The position numbers and the translations under genes were made by a program. Source: Peterkaempfera sp044755465 (GTDB lineage: Bacteria; Actinomycetota; Actinomycetes; Streptomycetales; Streptomycetaceae). Taken from it: DNA of 64,000 nucleotides. The notes beneath the pieces were generated by a model. The model searched no databases, was not told the DNA's origin, and worked only from the letters and a program-made list of their open reading frames with translations. The DNA lies in the NCBI RefSeq assembly GCF_044755465.1, contig NZ_JBIVRB010000002.1:580720-644719 (forward strand), in the 5' to 3' direction. Below, piece by piece: positions 22,309 to 31,189 of this stretch (position 1 is the stretch's first letter; each line of letters begins with the position of its first letter).

Positions 22309-23517
22309 GTGTCTCGCCGCCTGTTCACCTCGGAGTCCGTGACCGAGGGACACCCCGACAAGATCGCTGACCAGATCAGCGACACCATCCTCGACGCGCT
22401 CCTCAAGGACGACCCCACCTCGCGGGTCGCCGTGGAGACGCTGATCACCACCGGCCAGGTGCATGTGGCCGGCGAGGTGACGACCAAGGCATACGCGCCG
22501 ATCGCCGCGCTGGTCCGGGACAAGATCCTGGAGATCGGCTACGACTCGTCCAAGAAGGGCTTCGACGGCGCCTCCTGCGGCGTGTCGGTGTCCATCGGCG
22601 CCCAGTCGCCGGACATCGCCCAGGGCGTGGACAGCGCGTACGAGACCCGGGTCGAGGGCGACGAGGACGAGCTGGACCGGCAGGGCGCCGGCGACCAGGG
22701 CCTGATGTTCGGCTACGCGTGCGACGACACGCCCGAGCTGATGCCGCTGCCGATCACCCTGGCGCACCGGCTGGCCCGCCGCCTGTCCGAGGTCCGCAAG
22801 AACGGCACCATCCCCTACCTGCGCCCGGACGGCAAGACCCAGGTCACCATCGAGTACGACGGCGACCAGCCGGTCCGGCTGGACACCGTGGTGGTCTCCT
22901 CGCAGCACGCCTCCGACATCGACCTCGACTCGCTGCTCGCCCCCGACATCCGCGAGTTCGTGGTCGAGCCCGAGCTGGCCCGGCTGGCGGAGGACGGCAT
23001 CGCGCTCTCCACCGAGGGCTACCGGCTGCTGGTCAACCCCACCGGCCGCTTCGAGATCGGCGGCCCGATGGGCGACGCCGGGCTCACCGGCCGCAAGATC
23101 ATCATCGACACGTACGGCGGCATGGCCCGCCACGGCGGCGGTGCCTTCTCCGGCAAGGACCCGTCCAAGGTCGACCGCTCCGCCGCGTACGCCATGCGCT
23201 GGGTCGCCAAGAACATCGTCGCCGCCGGGCTCGCCCGCCGCGCCGAGGTCCAGGTCGCCTACGCCATCGGCAAGGCCGAGCCGGTCGGCCTCTTCGTGGA
23301 GACCTTCGGCACCGAGACCGCCCCGGTCGCCAAGATCCAGAGCGCCGTCACCGAGGTCTTCGACCTCCGCCCGGCCGCCATCATCCGCGACCTGGACCTG
23401 CTGCGCCCGATCTACGCCCAGACCGCCGCGTACGGCCACTTCGGCCGCGACCTGCCGGACTTCACCTGGGAGCGCACCGACCGCGTCGAGGAACTGCGCA
23501 AGGCCGTCGAGGTCTGA
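22309..23517 (+). CDS. metK: S-adenosylmethionine synthetase
   Basis: Product of 402 aa forming SAM from methionine and ATP. Motifs: EGHPDKIADQISD (ATP/Mg), GAGDQGLMFGYA, GGGAFSGKD and the C-terminal DLDLLRPIY. GTG start at 22309 preceded by AGGGAG. The 196-bp upstream gap has a TAGACT -10-like hexamer at 22226 but no convincing -35 and no recognisable SAM riboswitch. Confidence 0.97.
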   Translation: MSRRLFTSESVTEGHPDKIADQISDTILDALLKDDPTSRVAVETLITTGQVHVAGEVTTKAYAPIAALVRDKILEIGYDSSKKGFDGASCGVSVSIGAQSPDIAQGVDSAYETRVEGDEDELDRQGAGDQGLMFGYACDDTPELMPLPITLAHRLARRLSEVRKNGTIPYLRPDGKTQVTIEYDGDQPVRLDTVVVSSQHASDIDLDSLLAPDIREFVVEPELARLAEDGIALSTEGYRLLVNPTGRFEIGGPMGDAGLTGRKIIIDTYGGMARHGGGAFSGKDPSKVDRSAAYAMRWVAKNIVAAGLARRAEVQVAYAIGKAEPVGLFVETFGTETAPVAKIQSAVTEVFDLRPAAIIRDLDLLRPIYAQTAAYGHFGRDLPDFTWERTDRVEELRKAVEV

Positions 23518-23536
23518 CCCACCCCGCAACCCTCCC

Positions 23537-23587
23537 CGTACGCCGACGGCGGCCCCACCCTCCAGTGCGGGCCGCCGTCGACGTACG
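23537..23587 (+). terminator. Terminator after metK
   Basis: A 19-bp stem with one mismatch (23537-23555 with 23569-23587, CGTACGcCGACGGCGGCCC) and a 13-base loop. It ends 17 bp before the degenerate terminal repeat of CRISPR array 1. Confidence 0.75.
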
Positions 23588-23604
23588 GTGCCCCAGCCCG
23601 CCCG

Positions 23605-24283
23605 GGGGCTACCCCCGCCTGCGCGGGGAGAACCCGACGTAGGACATCTGCCCGACGATCAGGTACGGACCACGCGCCCTCCTCGCGGGCACCCTGCGAG
23701 GCGACCGGACCACCCCCGCCTGCGCGGGGAGAACCGTCACCGGGCCAGCCATCCCGAGGAGGGGGACGGACCACCCCCGCCTGCGCGGGGAGAACCCGGG
23801 AGTCCTCATCGGGTGCGGTGGCCGGGGCGGACCACCCCCGCCTGCGCGGGGAGAACCAGGACGCGCCACCTCAGGTGGACCACTGGTACGGACCACCCCC
23901 GCCTGCGCGGGGAGAACTGGCCGCCGCCTACGCCGCGATCTGTCCGAACCGGACCACCCCCGCCTGCGCGGGGAGAACCGCAGCTCCCCCTCCAAGTCCC
24001 GCTGCGCCGACGGACCACCCCCGCCTGCGCGGGGAGAACAGCCCGAGCCGGTCCGCGAGCTGCCGCGCCTCCGGACCACCCCCGCCTGCGCGGGGAGAAC
24101 CGACGCCATGTCCTTCGCCCGGGAGAAGTGCCCGGACCACCCCCGCCTGCGCGGGGAGAACGCGGATGTGCCGCCTCAGGTGGACCACTGGTACGGACCA
24201 CCCCCGCCTGCGCGGGGAGAACCGACTACAAGGCGCCGACCAGCGGGAATTTCTCGGACCACCCCCGCCTGCGCGGGGAGAAC
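23605..24283 (-). CRISPR. Type I-E CRISPR array 1
   Basis: Ten near-perfect 29-bp repeats (starts 23706, 23767, 23828, 23889, 23950, 24011, 24072, 24133, 24194, 24255) alternate with 32-bp spacers. On this strand the repeat begins CGGACCACCC and ends GGGGAGAAC. Its reverse complement, GTTCTCCCCGCG..., is the canonical I-E form, so transcription is inferred leftward. Left of the first good repeat are a degenerate repeat (23605-23633) and a remnant near 23666, marking the old trailer end. The leader lies to the right. No cas gene is visible in the window. Confidence 0.95.
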
Positions 24284-24480
24284 TCTTCGTGACCTGCGGC
24301 TTCAGAGGAGGTTTGCCGTTTCTTGACCCAGGTGGCTCCTCATCGTCCGACCATGATGTCAGAGGTATGCGGTGGAGTAGGCGGAGCCCGAGCACGCTTG
24401 TATGGGCACGCGCAGGAGGAGGCCGAGCGTGTCGATACCAGGTCGCGGGATAGGCCCCAGGACCGGGGTGAGTCCCTGAT
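24284..24480 (-). promoter_or_regulatory. CRISPR array 1 leader
   Basis: From the last repeat outwards the sequence shares long near-identical blocks with the flank of array 2 (45347 onward): CTTCGTGACCTGCGG, GGAGGTTTGCC, TTTCTTGACCCA, GACCATGATGTCAGAGG and GCGGAGCCCGAGC. Such conservation, only at the end opposite the degenerate repeats, identifies the leader where new spacers enter and where the pre-crRNA promoter should lie. No gene was found between here and priA. Confidence 0.8.
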
Positions 24481-24653
24481 CCTTCCGCTCCGACGGCTCG
24501 GCCGACGTCCACAGCCGTGCCGGCCCACCGCCCAACCCCGGGGGGAGCGCACGCCGTACGGGGCCCGCAACGCTGCCGGGGCAGCCCGTGCGGGGGGAAC
24601 GTATCCGGCGGCGGTGGGCCGGGTGTCGGTGCCGTCTGGTACCACTGGGAGCG

Positions 24654-26768
24654 ATGAGCAGCACCGATCCACAGCAGCCCGCCGAGGGGCCCGCGCCCGA
24701 CGGGGCCGGGCCGCCGGAGCAGCTTGCCCTGATCCGGGAGACGGTCCGCCGGGCGCGGCCCCGGGCGCGCGGGCCGCGACCGCTGGCCGACGAGCTGCCG
24801 GTGGCCCGGGTGCTGGTCGACAAGGGCCTCGCCCACCTCGACCAGTACTACGACTACGCGGTGCCCGCCGCGATGGCCGACACCGCCCAGCCGGGTGTAC
24901 GGGTGCGGGTGCGGTTCGGCGCCCGGGTGGTCGACGGGCGGCGCACCGGTGGCGGGCTGGTCGACGGGTACGTGGTCGAGCGGCTGGCCGCCTCCGACTA
25001 CGCCGGCCCGCTCGCACCGCTCTCCCTGGTGCTCTCCCCGGAGCCGGTCCTCACCCCCGCGCTGCTGCGGCTCTGCCGCGCCGTCGCGGACCGGTACGCG
25101 GGCACCCTCCCCGATGTGCTCAGCCTCGCCGTCCCGCCCCGGCACGCCCGCGCCGAGGCCGACCCCTCACCGCCGCCGCTGCCCGCCCCGGCCGCCCCCG
25201 AGCCCGGCGGCTGGGCCCGCTACCCGCAGGGCGGCGGCTTCCTCCAGGCCCTCGCGGCCGGCGCCGCCCCCCGCGCGGTGTGGACGGCCCTGCCCGGTCC
25301 CGGCTGGCCCGAGGAGATCGCCCGCGCCGTCGCCGCCACCCTGGCCTCCGGTCGGGGCGCCCTGGTCGTGCTGCCCGACGGTCGCGCCACCGCCCGGGTC
25401 GACGCCGCCCTCACCGCCGTGCTCGGCCCCGGCCACCACACCGCGCTCACCGCCGAGCTGGGCCAGGAGGAGCGGTACCGCCGCTGGCTCACCGTCAGCC
25501 GGGGCTCGGTCCGGGCCGTCGCCGGGACCAGGGCCACCATGTTCGCCCCCGTACGCGACCTGGGGCTGCTGGTGGTCTGGGACGACGGCGACGGCAGCCA
25601 CAGCGACCTGCACGCCCCCCACCCGCACGCCCGGGACGTCGCCCTGCTGCGCGCCGCCGAGGAGGGCGCGGGCGTGCTGCTGGGCGGCTTCGCGGTGACC
25701 GTCGAGGCCGCTCAGCTGGTCAGCACCGGGTGGGCCCGGCCGCTGGTCCCCGACCGGGACGGGCTGCGCCGCGCCGCGCCGCTGGTCCGCACCGTGGGGG
25801 ACCGCGACCTGGCCGGGGACGAGGCGGCCCGCGCCGCCCGGCTGCCCACCCTCGCCTGGCGTACCGCCCGGGAGGCGCTGGCCCGGGGGCCGGTGCTGGT
25901 CCAGGTGCCGCGCCGAGGCTATGTACCGCGTCTGGCCTGCGCCCGCTGCCGGGAGCAGGCCCGCTGCACCCAGTGCGCCGGGCCGCTGGAGGCCCGGGGC
26001 GGCGACGGGCTGCTGCACTGCGTGTGGTGCGGCCGTCCGGAGGCCGACTGGCACTGTCCCGAGTGCGGCTCCCACCGGTTGCGGGCCCAGGTCGTGGGGG
26101 CCCGGCGCACCGCCGACGAGCTGGGCCGCGCCTTCCCCGCCGTCCCGGTGCGCACCTCCGGCCGGGACGCGGTGCTGGCCACCGTCCCCGCCGAACCCGC
26201 CCTGGTCGTCGCCACCCCCGGCGCGGAGCCGGTCGCGGCGGGCGGCGGGTACGCGGCAGCGCTGCTGCTGGACGGCTGGGCCCTGCTGAACCGGCCCGAC
26301 CTGCGGGCGGGGGAGGAGGCGCTGCGCCGCTGGCTGGGCGCCGCCGCGCTGGTCCGGCCGCACCCGGACGGCGGCACGGTGGTGGTGGTCGCGGAGCCGA
26401 CGCTGCGGCCGGTCCAGGCCCTGGTCCGCTGGGACCCGGCGGGGCATGCGGCCACCGAGCTGGCCGAGCGGGCCCAGCTGGGCTTCCCGCCCATCTCCCG
26501 GATGGCCGCCGTCACCGGCACCCCGGCCGCCGTCGCGGACCTGCTCGCCCTCACCCGGCTGCCGGACGGCGCGGACATTCTGGGCCCGGTCCCGGTGCCG
26601 GGGCCCCCGGAGGCGGGCGGCGAACCGCTCCAGCGGGCGCTGGTCCGGGTGCCGTCCGGCCAGGGTGCGGCCCTCGCCACCGCCCTCAAGGCGGCCCAGG
26701 CGGCCCGTCTCGCCCGCAAGCAGCCCGACCCGGTCCGCATCCGCATCGACCCCCCCGACATCGGCTGA
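24654..26768 (+). CDS. priA: PriA-family primosome protein lacking helicase motifs (actinobacterial type)
   Basis: Product of 704 aa from the ATG at 24654. The 3'-DNA-end-binding N-terminal domain (VLVDKGLAHLDQYYDYAVP) and eight zinc-binding Cys (CARCREQARCTQC, CVWCG, CPECG) are intact. Walker A is absent where GTGSGKT is expected (VWTALPGPGW), and Walker B DEEH is replaced by WDDGD, so it should not hydrolyse ATP. This degeneration is known for actinobacterial PriA. It follows metK in Streptomyces, and here the CRISPR array separates them. A longer frame from 24588 is less likely. Confidence 0.85.
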   Translation: MSSTDPQQPAEGPAPDGAGPPEQLALIRETVRRARPRARGPRPLADELPVARVLVDKGLAHLDQYYDYAVPAAMADTAQPGVRVRVRFGARVVDGRRTGGGLVDGYVVERLAASDYAGPLAPLSLVLSPEPVLTPALLRLCRAVADRYAGTLPDVLSLAVPPRHARAEADPSPPPLPAPAAPEPGGWARYPQGGGFLQALAAGAAPRAVWTALPGPGWPEEIARAVAATLASGRGALVVLPDGRATARVDAALTAVLGPGHHTALTAELGQEERYRRWLTVSRGSVRAVAGTRATMFAPVRDLGLLVVWDDGDGSHSDLHAPHPHARDVALLRAAEEGAGVLLGGFAVTVEAAQLVSTGWARPLVPDRDGLRRAAPLVRTVGDRDLAGDEAARAARLPTLAWRTAREALARGPVLVQVPRRGYVPRLACARCREQARCTQCAGPLEARGGDGLLHCVWCGRPEADWHCPECGSHRLRAQVVGARRTADELGRAFPAVPVRTSGRDAVLATVPAEPALVVATPGAEPVAAGGGYAAALLLDGWALLNRPDLRAGEEALRRWLGAAALVRPHPDGGTVVVVAEPTLRPVQALVRWDPAGHAATELAERAQLGFPPISRMAAVTGTPAAVADLLALTRLPDGADILGPVPVPGPPEAGGEPLQRALVRVPSGQGAALATALKAAQAARLARKQPDPVRIRIDPPDIG

Positions 26769-26769
26769 A

Positions 26770-27075
26770 CCCACCCTCCTGGGCAGGGACGCGAGGAACT
26801 GCGTGCCCAGCCGCCCCGCCCCCGCACCGCCAACCGTGCCCAGCCGGGCACGCCCCCCCAGGGGCGCGAGGCACTGTGCGACCAGCCGCCCACGGTGGGT
26901 TCGTGGTGCCGTGCGATCAACCTGCTACGGCGGTGGTGGTTGTTCGCGCAGTTCCTCGCGCCCCTGGGGGTGTCCGTGGCCGTGTTGTTCGGCCGGGATT
27001 CCGGGGGTGTTCGGCGGTGCCGTGGGGTCAGCTCGTTGCGGGGGTGGTGGGTTGTTCGCGGCCCTGGGGGTGCCC
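26770..27075. repeat. Dispersed copies of the intergenic repeat, direct and inverted
   Basis: Copies of the element seen at 20.4 kb occur as degenerate direct units (about 26,785-26,895, GGGACGCGAGGAACTGCG and AGGGGCGCGAGGCACTG). A near-perfect inverted unit lies at about 26,933-26,975 (GGTTGTTCGCGCAGTTCC). A decayed inverted piece lies near 27,047-27,072, overlapping the 3' end of the minus-strand gene. The direct-inverted arrangement could form a long hairpin in transcripts leaving priA. Confidence 0.7.
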
Positions 27076-27519
27076 GGGGCGCGCCGGGGGGGTTTGGGGT
27101 TGGCGGGCGACCGGGATGGTCGGCGGGGCGGACGTGTCGGCGGGCTGGGGCTGCGCGGGGACCGCCCCCGCCGGGCGCCGCATGCCGTAGCGGCGGTGCA
27201 CGGCCTGCTTGGTGACGCCAAGCGCCGACCCCACCGAGTCCCAGGAGAACCCGAGCGAGCGGTCGAACTCCACCGCCGCCGCGACCAGCGACTCCACGCT
27301 GTCCCGCAGCTCTTGGGCGAGCCGCACGGTCGGCGCCGGAGCCCGCCCGTAGACCACGAACCCGGCCGAGGTGCTCGGCCGGCGCGGCCGGTAGACGTTG
27401 CCCAGCTGGGCGGTGAGGGTGCGCAGTGCGTCAACCTGCCGACGCACCCTTTCGATGTCGCGTACGAGCAGATGCAGGCTGGCCCGCGCTCGGGCGTCGT
27501 GCGTCGTGTGGTCGGCCAT
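27028..27519 (-). CDS. Small helix-turn-helix protein, function unknown
   Basis: Product of 163 aa. The N-terminal half is predicted helical and charged (HLLVRDIERVRRQVDAL). The central WDSVGSALGVTKQAVHRRYG reads like a helix-turn-helix similar to those of sigma-like or response-regulator domains. The last ~50 residues are Pro/Gln/Thr-rich and overlap repeat DNA, so the C-terminus may be recently altered. It is divergent from def. I recognise it as a conserved Streptomyces type but cannot assign a target. Confidence 0.65.
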   Translation of the reverse strand: MADHTTHDARARASLHLLVRDIERVRRQVDALRTLTAQLGNVYRPRRPSTSAGFVVYGRAPAPTVRLAQELRDSVESLVAAAVEFDRSLGFSWDSVGSALGVTKQAVHRRYGMRRPAGAVPAQPQPADTSAPPTIPVARQPQTPPARPGHPQGREQPTTPATS

Positions 27520-27718
27520 AGAACCGGAGCCTCTCCAGGACGGCAGGGGGTGAGCGGGACCCTGCGGCCCCGGTCAATCTCGCCTTGACCAACGCCCGAC
27601 CAGCGCCGGGGGTCACGCTTTCAGCCGATTCGGGATCGGCGGCGTCCGGCTCAGCGGGCCTGGCCGGGCCCCGTAGACTGGTACGTCGTCCCTCCTCGAC
27701 CCGACGGGAGCCTGTTCC

Positions 27719-28264
27719 GTGGCGATACAGCCGATCCGCATCTTCGGTGATCCGGTGCTGCGTACCCAGGCCCAGCCGGTGACCACCTTCGACAAGGAAC
27801 TGCGCACCCTGGTCAAGGATCTGACCGACACCATGCTGGACGCGCCCGGTTCCGGCCTAGCCGCGCCGCAACTCGGCATCTCGCTGCGGGTGTTCACGTA
27901 CATCGTGGACGGCGAGCTGGGCCATCTGGTCAACCCCGACCTGTCGCTCAGCGAGGAGGAGCAGGAGGGCCCGGAGGGCTGCCTGTCGCTGCCGGGTCTG
28001 CGGTTCGACACCCGCCGGGCGCACGGTGTGGTCGCCCGTGGCTTCAACATGCACGGCGACCCGGTGACCATCGAGGGGACGCAGCTGCTGGCCCGCTGCA
28101 TCCAGCACGAGACCGACCACCTGGACGGCATCATCTTCATCGACCGGCTGGACCGCGAGCAGCGCAAGGCCGCGCTGCGCGCCATCCGCGAGGCCGACTG
28201 GTCCGGTGCTCCCGCCCCCCAGGTGAAGATCTCCCCGCACAGCACCTTCGGCAGCGCCCGCTGA
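27719..28264 (+). CDS. def: Peptide deformylase
   Basis: Product of 181 aa, a metalloenzyme removing N-formyl from nascent proteins. All three motifs are present: GSGLAAPQLGI (motif 1), EGCLSLPG (motif 2) and the metal-binding QHETDHLDG (HExxH, motif 3). GTG start at 27719. A TAGACT hexamer at 27674 is a possible -10. Followed after 92 bp by fmt, the enzyme that adds the formyl group, a classic pairing. Confidence 0.96.
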   Translation: MAIQPIRIFGDPVLRTQAQPVTTFDKELRTLVKDLTDTMLDAPGSGLAAPQLGISLRVFTYIVDGELGHLVNPDLSLSEEEQEGPEGCLSLPGLRFDTRRAHGVVARGFNMHGDPVTIEGTQLLARCIQHETDHLDGIIFIDRLDREQRKAALRAIREADWSGAPAPQVKISPHSTFGSAR

Positions 28265-28356
28265 CCGCAGCAGGCCGCCCCGCAGCAGGCCGCGCACCAG
28301 CAAGCCACCCGTAGGCAATCAGCTCACCCGCCCCCGCAGGAAGGCCCACCCACCGC

Positions 28357-29292
28357 ATGAGGCTCGTCTTCGCCGGCACCCCCGAGGTCGCCGTCCCCGC
28401 GCTGGAGGCGCTGCTCGCCTCCGACCGGCACCAGGTGGTCGCGGTCGTCACCCGCCCCGACGCCCCCGCCGGGCGCGGCCGCCGCCTGGTGGCGAGCCCG
28501 GCGGCGCAGCGCGCCGAGGCGGCGGGCATCGAGGTGCTGAAGCCGGCCCGCCCGCGCGACCCGGACTTCCTGGAGCGGCTGGCCGCTCTCGCCCCGGACT
28601 GCTGCCCGGTGGTCGCGTACGGCGCGCTGCTGCCCCGGGCGGCGCTGGACATCCCCCGGGTCGGCTGGGTCAACCTGCACTTCTCGCTGCTGCCCGCCTG
28701 GCGCGGCGCCGCTCCCGTGCAGCACGCCGTACTGGCCGGCGACCAGGTCACCGGCGCCTCCACCTTCCTGATCGAGGAGGGGTTGGACTCCGGCCCGGTC
28801 TTCGGGGTGCTCACCGAGGAGGTCCGCCCCACCGACACCAGCGGCGAGCTGCTGGAGCGGCTGGCCCACGCGGGCGCCCACCTGCTGGCCGCCACCATGG
28901 ACGGCATCGAGGACGGCACCCTGCACGCCGTCCCGCAGCCCGCCGACGGCATCACCCTCGCCCCCAAGATCACCGTCGAGGACGCCCGGATCGACTGGAC
29001 CACCCCCGCCCTGAGGGTCGACCGGGTGGTGCGCGGCTGCGCGCCCGCCCCCGGCGCCTGGACCACCTTCCGTGGCGAGCGCCTGAAGCTCGCCGGTCCG
29101 GTCCGGCTGCTCACCGACCGCGCCGAGCTGGCCCCCGGCGAGCTGGCCGCCGCCAAGAGCGGCGTCCGGGTCGGCACCGGCAGCCATGAGATCGAGCTGG
29201 GCGACGTCCAGCCGCAGGGCAAGAAGCGGATGGCGGCGGGCGACTGGGCACGCGGCGTACGCATCGAGCCCGGCGAGACCCTCGGCGGCTGA
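28357..29292 (+). CDS. fmt: Methionyl-tRNA formyltransferase
   Basis: Product of 311 aa formylating initiator Met-tRNA with 10-formyl-THF. It has LVFAGTPEVAVPALEALL at the N-terminus, the catalytic NLHFSLLPAWRGAAPV segment and the C-terminal OB-like domain. ATG start at 28357 with AGGAAGG upstream. Next is rsmB after 89 bp; def-fmt-rsmB is a conserved translation cluster. Confidence 0.96.
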   Translation: MRLVFAGTPEVAVPALEALLASDRHQVVAVVTRPDAPAGRGRRLVASPAAQRAEAAGIEVLKPARPRDPDFLERLAALAPDCCPVVAYGALLPRAALDIPRVGWVNLHFSLLPAWRGAAPVQHAVLAGDQVTGASTFLIEEGLDSGPVFGVLTEEVRPTDTSGELLERLAHAGAHLLAATMDGIEDGTLHAVPQPADGITLAPKITVEDARIDWTTPALRVDRVVRGCAPAPGAWTTFRGERLKLAGPVRLLTDRAELAPGELAAAKSGVRVGTGSHEIELGDVQPQGKKRMAAGDWARGVRIEPGETLGG

Positions 29293-29381
29293 CCCCGACC
29301 CCCGACCCCCGCCCCACCCAGAGCCACCAGCCCCACCAGCACCACCCCTGATCCGATACGCACCTTCCGGCGAGGCCCCGC

Positions 29382-30833
29382 ATGACCACCCCTCCCCCCG
29401 CCCCCCGTGGCCGCCGCGCCCCGCGCCCGTACCGCCGCCCCAAGAAGGACCCGGCCCGCATGGTCGCCTTCGAGGCGCTGCGCGCCGTCGACGAGCGCGA
29501 CGCCTACGCCAACCTGGTGCTGCCCGGCCTGCTGCGCGAGGCCGAGCGCAAGAGCGGCCTGGACCGCCGGGACGCCGCGCTGGCCACCGAGCTGGTGTAC
29601 GGGGCCCTGCGCCGCCAGGGCACCTATGACGCCGTCATCGCCGCCTGCGTGGACCGCCCGTTGCGCGAGGTCGACCCGCCGGTGCTGGATGTGCTGACCC
29701 TCGGCGCCCACCAGCTGCTCGGCACCCGCATCCCGCCGCACGCCGCCGTCTCCGCGACGGTGGAGCTGGCGCGCGGGGTGCTGGGCGACGGCCGCGCGAA
29801 GTTCGTCAACGCCGTCCTGCGCAAGATCGCCGCCCGCGAGCTGGACGCCTGGCTGGACCAGGTCGCCCCGCCGTACGACGACGACCCGGAGGACCACCTC
29901 GCCGTGGTCCACTCCCACCCCCGCTGGGTGGTCTCCGCGCTGTGGGACTCGCTGGGCCGCTGGCAGCCGGAGCACGCCGGACGCAGCGGCATCGAGGAAC
30001 TGCTCGCCGCCGACAACGACCGCCCAGAGGTCACTCTGGTCGCCCGGCCGGGCCGCTCCACCGCCGCCGAGCTGCGCGACTCGCTGCCCGACGACGCGGC
30101 CGAGCCCGGCCGCTGGTCGCCGTACGCGGTCCGGCTGGCCGAGGGCGGCGACCCCGGCACCGTGGAGGCCGTCCGGGAGAACCGGGCCGGCGTCCAGGAC
30201 GAGGGCAGCCAGCTGGTGGCCGCCGCGCTGGCCGCCGCCCCGCTGGACGGCCCGGACCGGCTCTGGCTGGATGGCTGCGCGGGCCCCGGCGGCAAGGCGG
30301 CCCTGCTCGCCGCCCTGGCCGCGCAGCGCGGCGCGGCCCTGGTCGCCGCCGAGCGGCAGCCGCACCGGGCCCGGCTGGTCGCCCGCGCGCTGGACGGCAA
30401 CCCCGGCCCATACACAGTGATCACCGCGGACGGCACCCGCCCCGCCTGGCGGCCCGGCTCCTTCGACCGGGTCCTGGTGGACGTGCCCTGCTCCGGCCTG
30501 GGCGCGCTGCGCCGCCGCCCGGAGGCCCGCTGGCGCCGCCGCCCCGACGACCTCCAGGCGTTCGGCCCGCTCCAGCGCGACCTGCTGCGCTCGGCGCTGG
30601 ACGCGGTCCGCCCCGGCGGTGTCGTCGGGTACGCCACCTGCTCCCCGCACCTGGCCGAGACCCGCGCCGTGGTGGACGACGTGCTGCGCGACCACCCCGA
30701 TGTGGCGTGGGTCGACGCCCGCCCGCTGCTGCCGGCCCTCCCCGGGCTCGGTGACGGCCCGGACGTGCAGCTCTGGCCACACCTGCACGGCACCGACGCC
30801 ATGTACCTCGCCCTGCTGCGCCGCGCCGCCTGA
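29382..30833 (+). CDS. rsmB: 16S rRNA m5C967 methyltransferase RsmB (Sun/Fmu)
   Basis: Product of 483 aa. The N-terminal ~150 residues form a NusB-like RNA-binding domain (ARMVAFEALRAVDERDAYANLVLPGLL). The C-terminal Rossmann domain has SAM motif DGCAGPGGKAALLAAL and the two Cys of RNA m5C methyltransferases, in VDVPCSGLGALRRRPE and YATCSPHLAET. The 3' end of the gene is copied into a downstream tandem duplication beginning near 30,812. Confidence 0.93.
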   Translation: MTTPPPAPRGRRAPRPYRRPKKDPARMVAFEALRAVDERDAYANLVLPGLLREAERKSGLDRRDAALATELVYGALRRQGTYDAVIAACVDRPLREVDPPVLDVLTLGAHQLLGTRIPPHAAVSATVELARGVLGDGRAKFVNAVLRKIAARELDAWLDQVAPPYDDDPEDHLAVVHSHPRWVVSALWDSLGRWQPEHAGRSGIEELLAADNDRPEVTLVARPGRSTAAELRDSLPDDAAEPGRWSPYAVRLAEGGDPGTVEAVRENRAGVQDEGSQLVAAALAAAPLDGPDRLWLDGCAGPGGKAALLAALAAQRGAALVAAERQPHRARLVARALDGNPGPYTVITADGTRPAWRPGSFDRVLVDVPCSGLGALRRRPEARWRRRPDDLQAFGPLQRDLLRSALDAVRPGGVVGYATCSPHLAETRAVVDDVLRDHPDVAWVDARPLLPALPGLGDGPDVQLWPHLHGTDAMYLALLRRAA

Positions 30834-31165
30834 CCCGGCCCCCGGCCGGTACGGACGCCGGTGACACGCCGGGGGCCGGTCGGCCGGGTGAGGCTGTATG
30901 GGTCGGTCGCGGTCGCACCGGGGCCGGGGTGGACCGGCCCGCTCCTCCCCGTACCGCCGCCGCCCGGCCAGTCGCCCTGCTGCGCCGCACCGCCTGCCCC
31001 GGCCCCCCGCCGGTACGGACGCCGGTGACACGCCGCCGTCGGCGCAATGGGCGCCGGGGGCCGGTCGGCCGGGTGAGGCTGTATGGGTCGGCCGCGGTCG
31101 CACCGGGGCCGGGGTGGACCGGCCCGCTCCTCCCCGTACCGCCGCCGCCCGGCCAGTCGCCCTGC
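30812..31165 (+). repeat. Tandem duplication of the rsmB 3' end and downstream spacer
   Basis: The last ~20 bases of rsmB and the following spacer recur 163 bp downstream (30,812 and 30,975). After a 22-bp insertion in the second copy, a 110-bp block (30871-30980) recurs at 31056-31165 with essentially one mismatch. It fills the 356-bp gap before the phosphatase gene. No separate gene is supported here, although the frame happens to stay open. Confidence 0.8.
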
Positions 31166-31189
31166 GGGGCCGTGCGGAATGAGGCTGAT

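Noticed and set aside
23666..23694. An additional intact CRISPR repeat between 23,634 and 23,705
   Set aside because: Only CGGACCAC at its left end matches; the rest is diverged and the distance to the next repeat is 40 instead of 61 bp, so it is counted as a remnant within the degenerate trailer.
23609..25145. Open frames across CRISPR array 1 (e.g. 23806-24201, 23818-24453) and array 2 (43807-45021, 44702-45325)
   Set aside because: They are periodic translations of the 29-bp repeat (recurring PRAGGGGP, TTPACAGRT and similar), not proteins.
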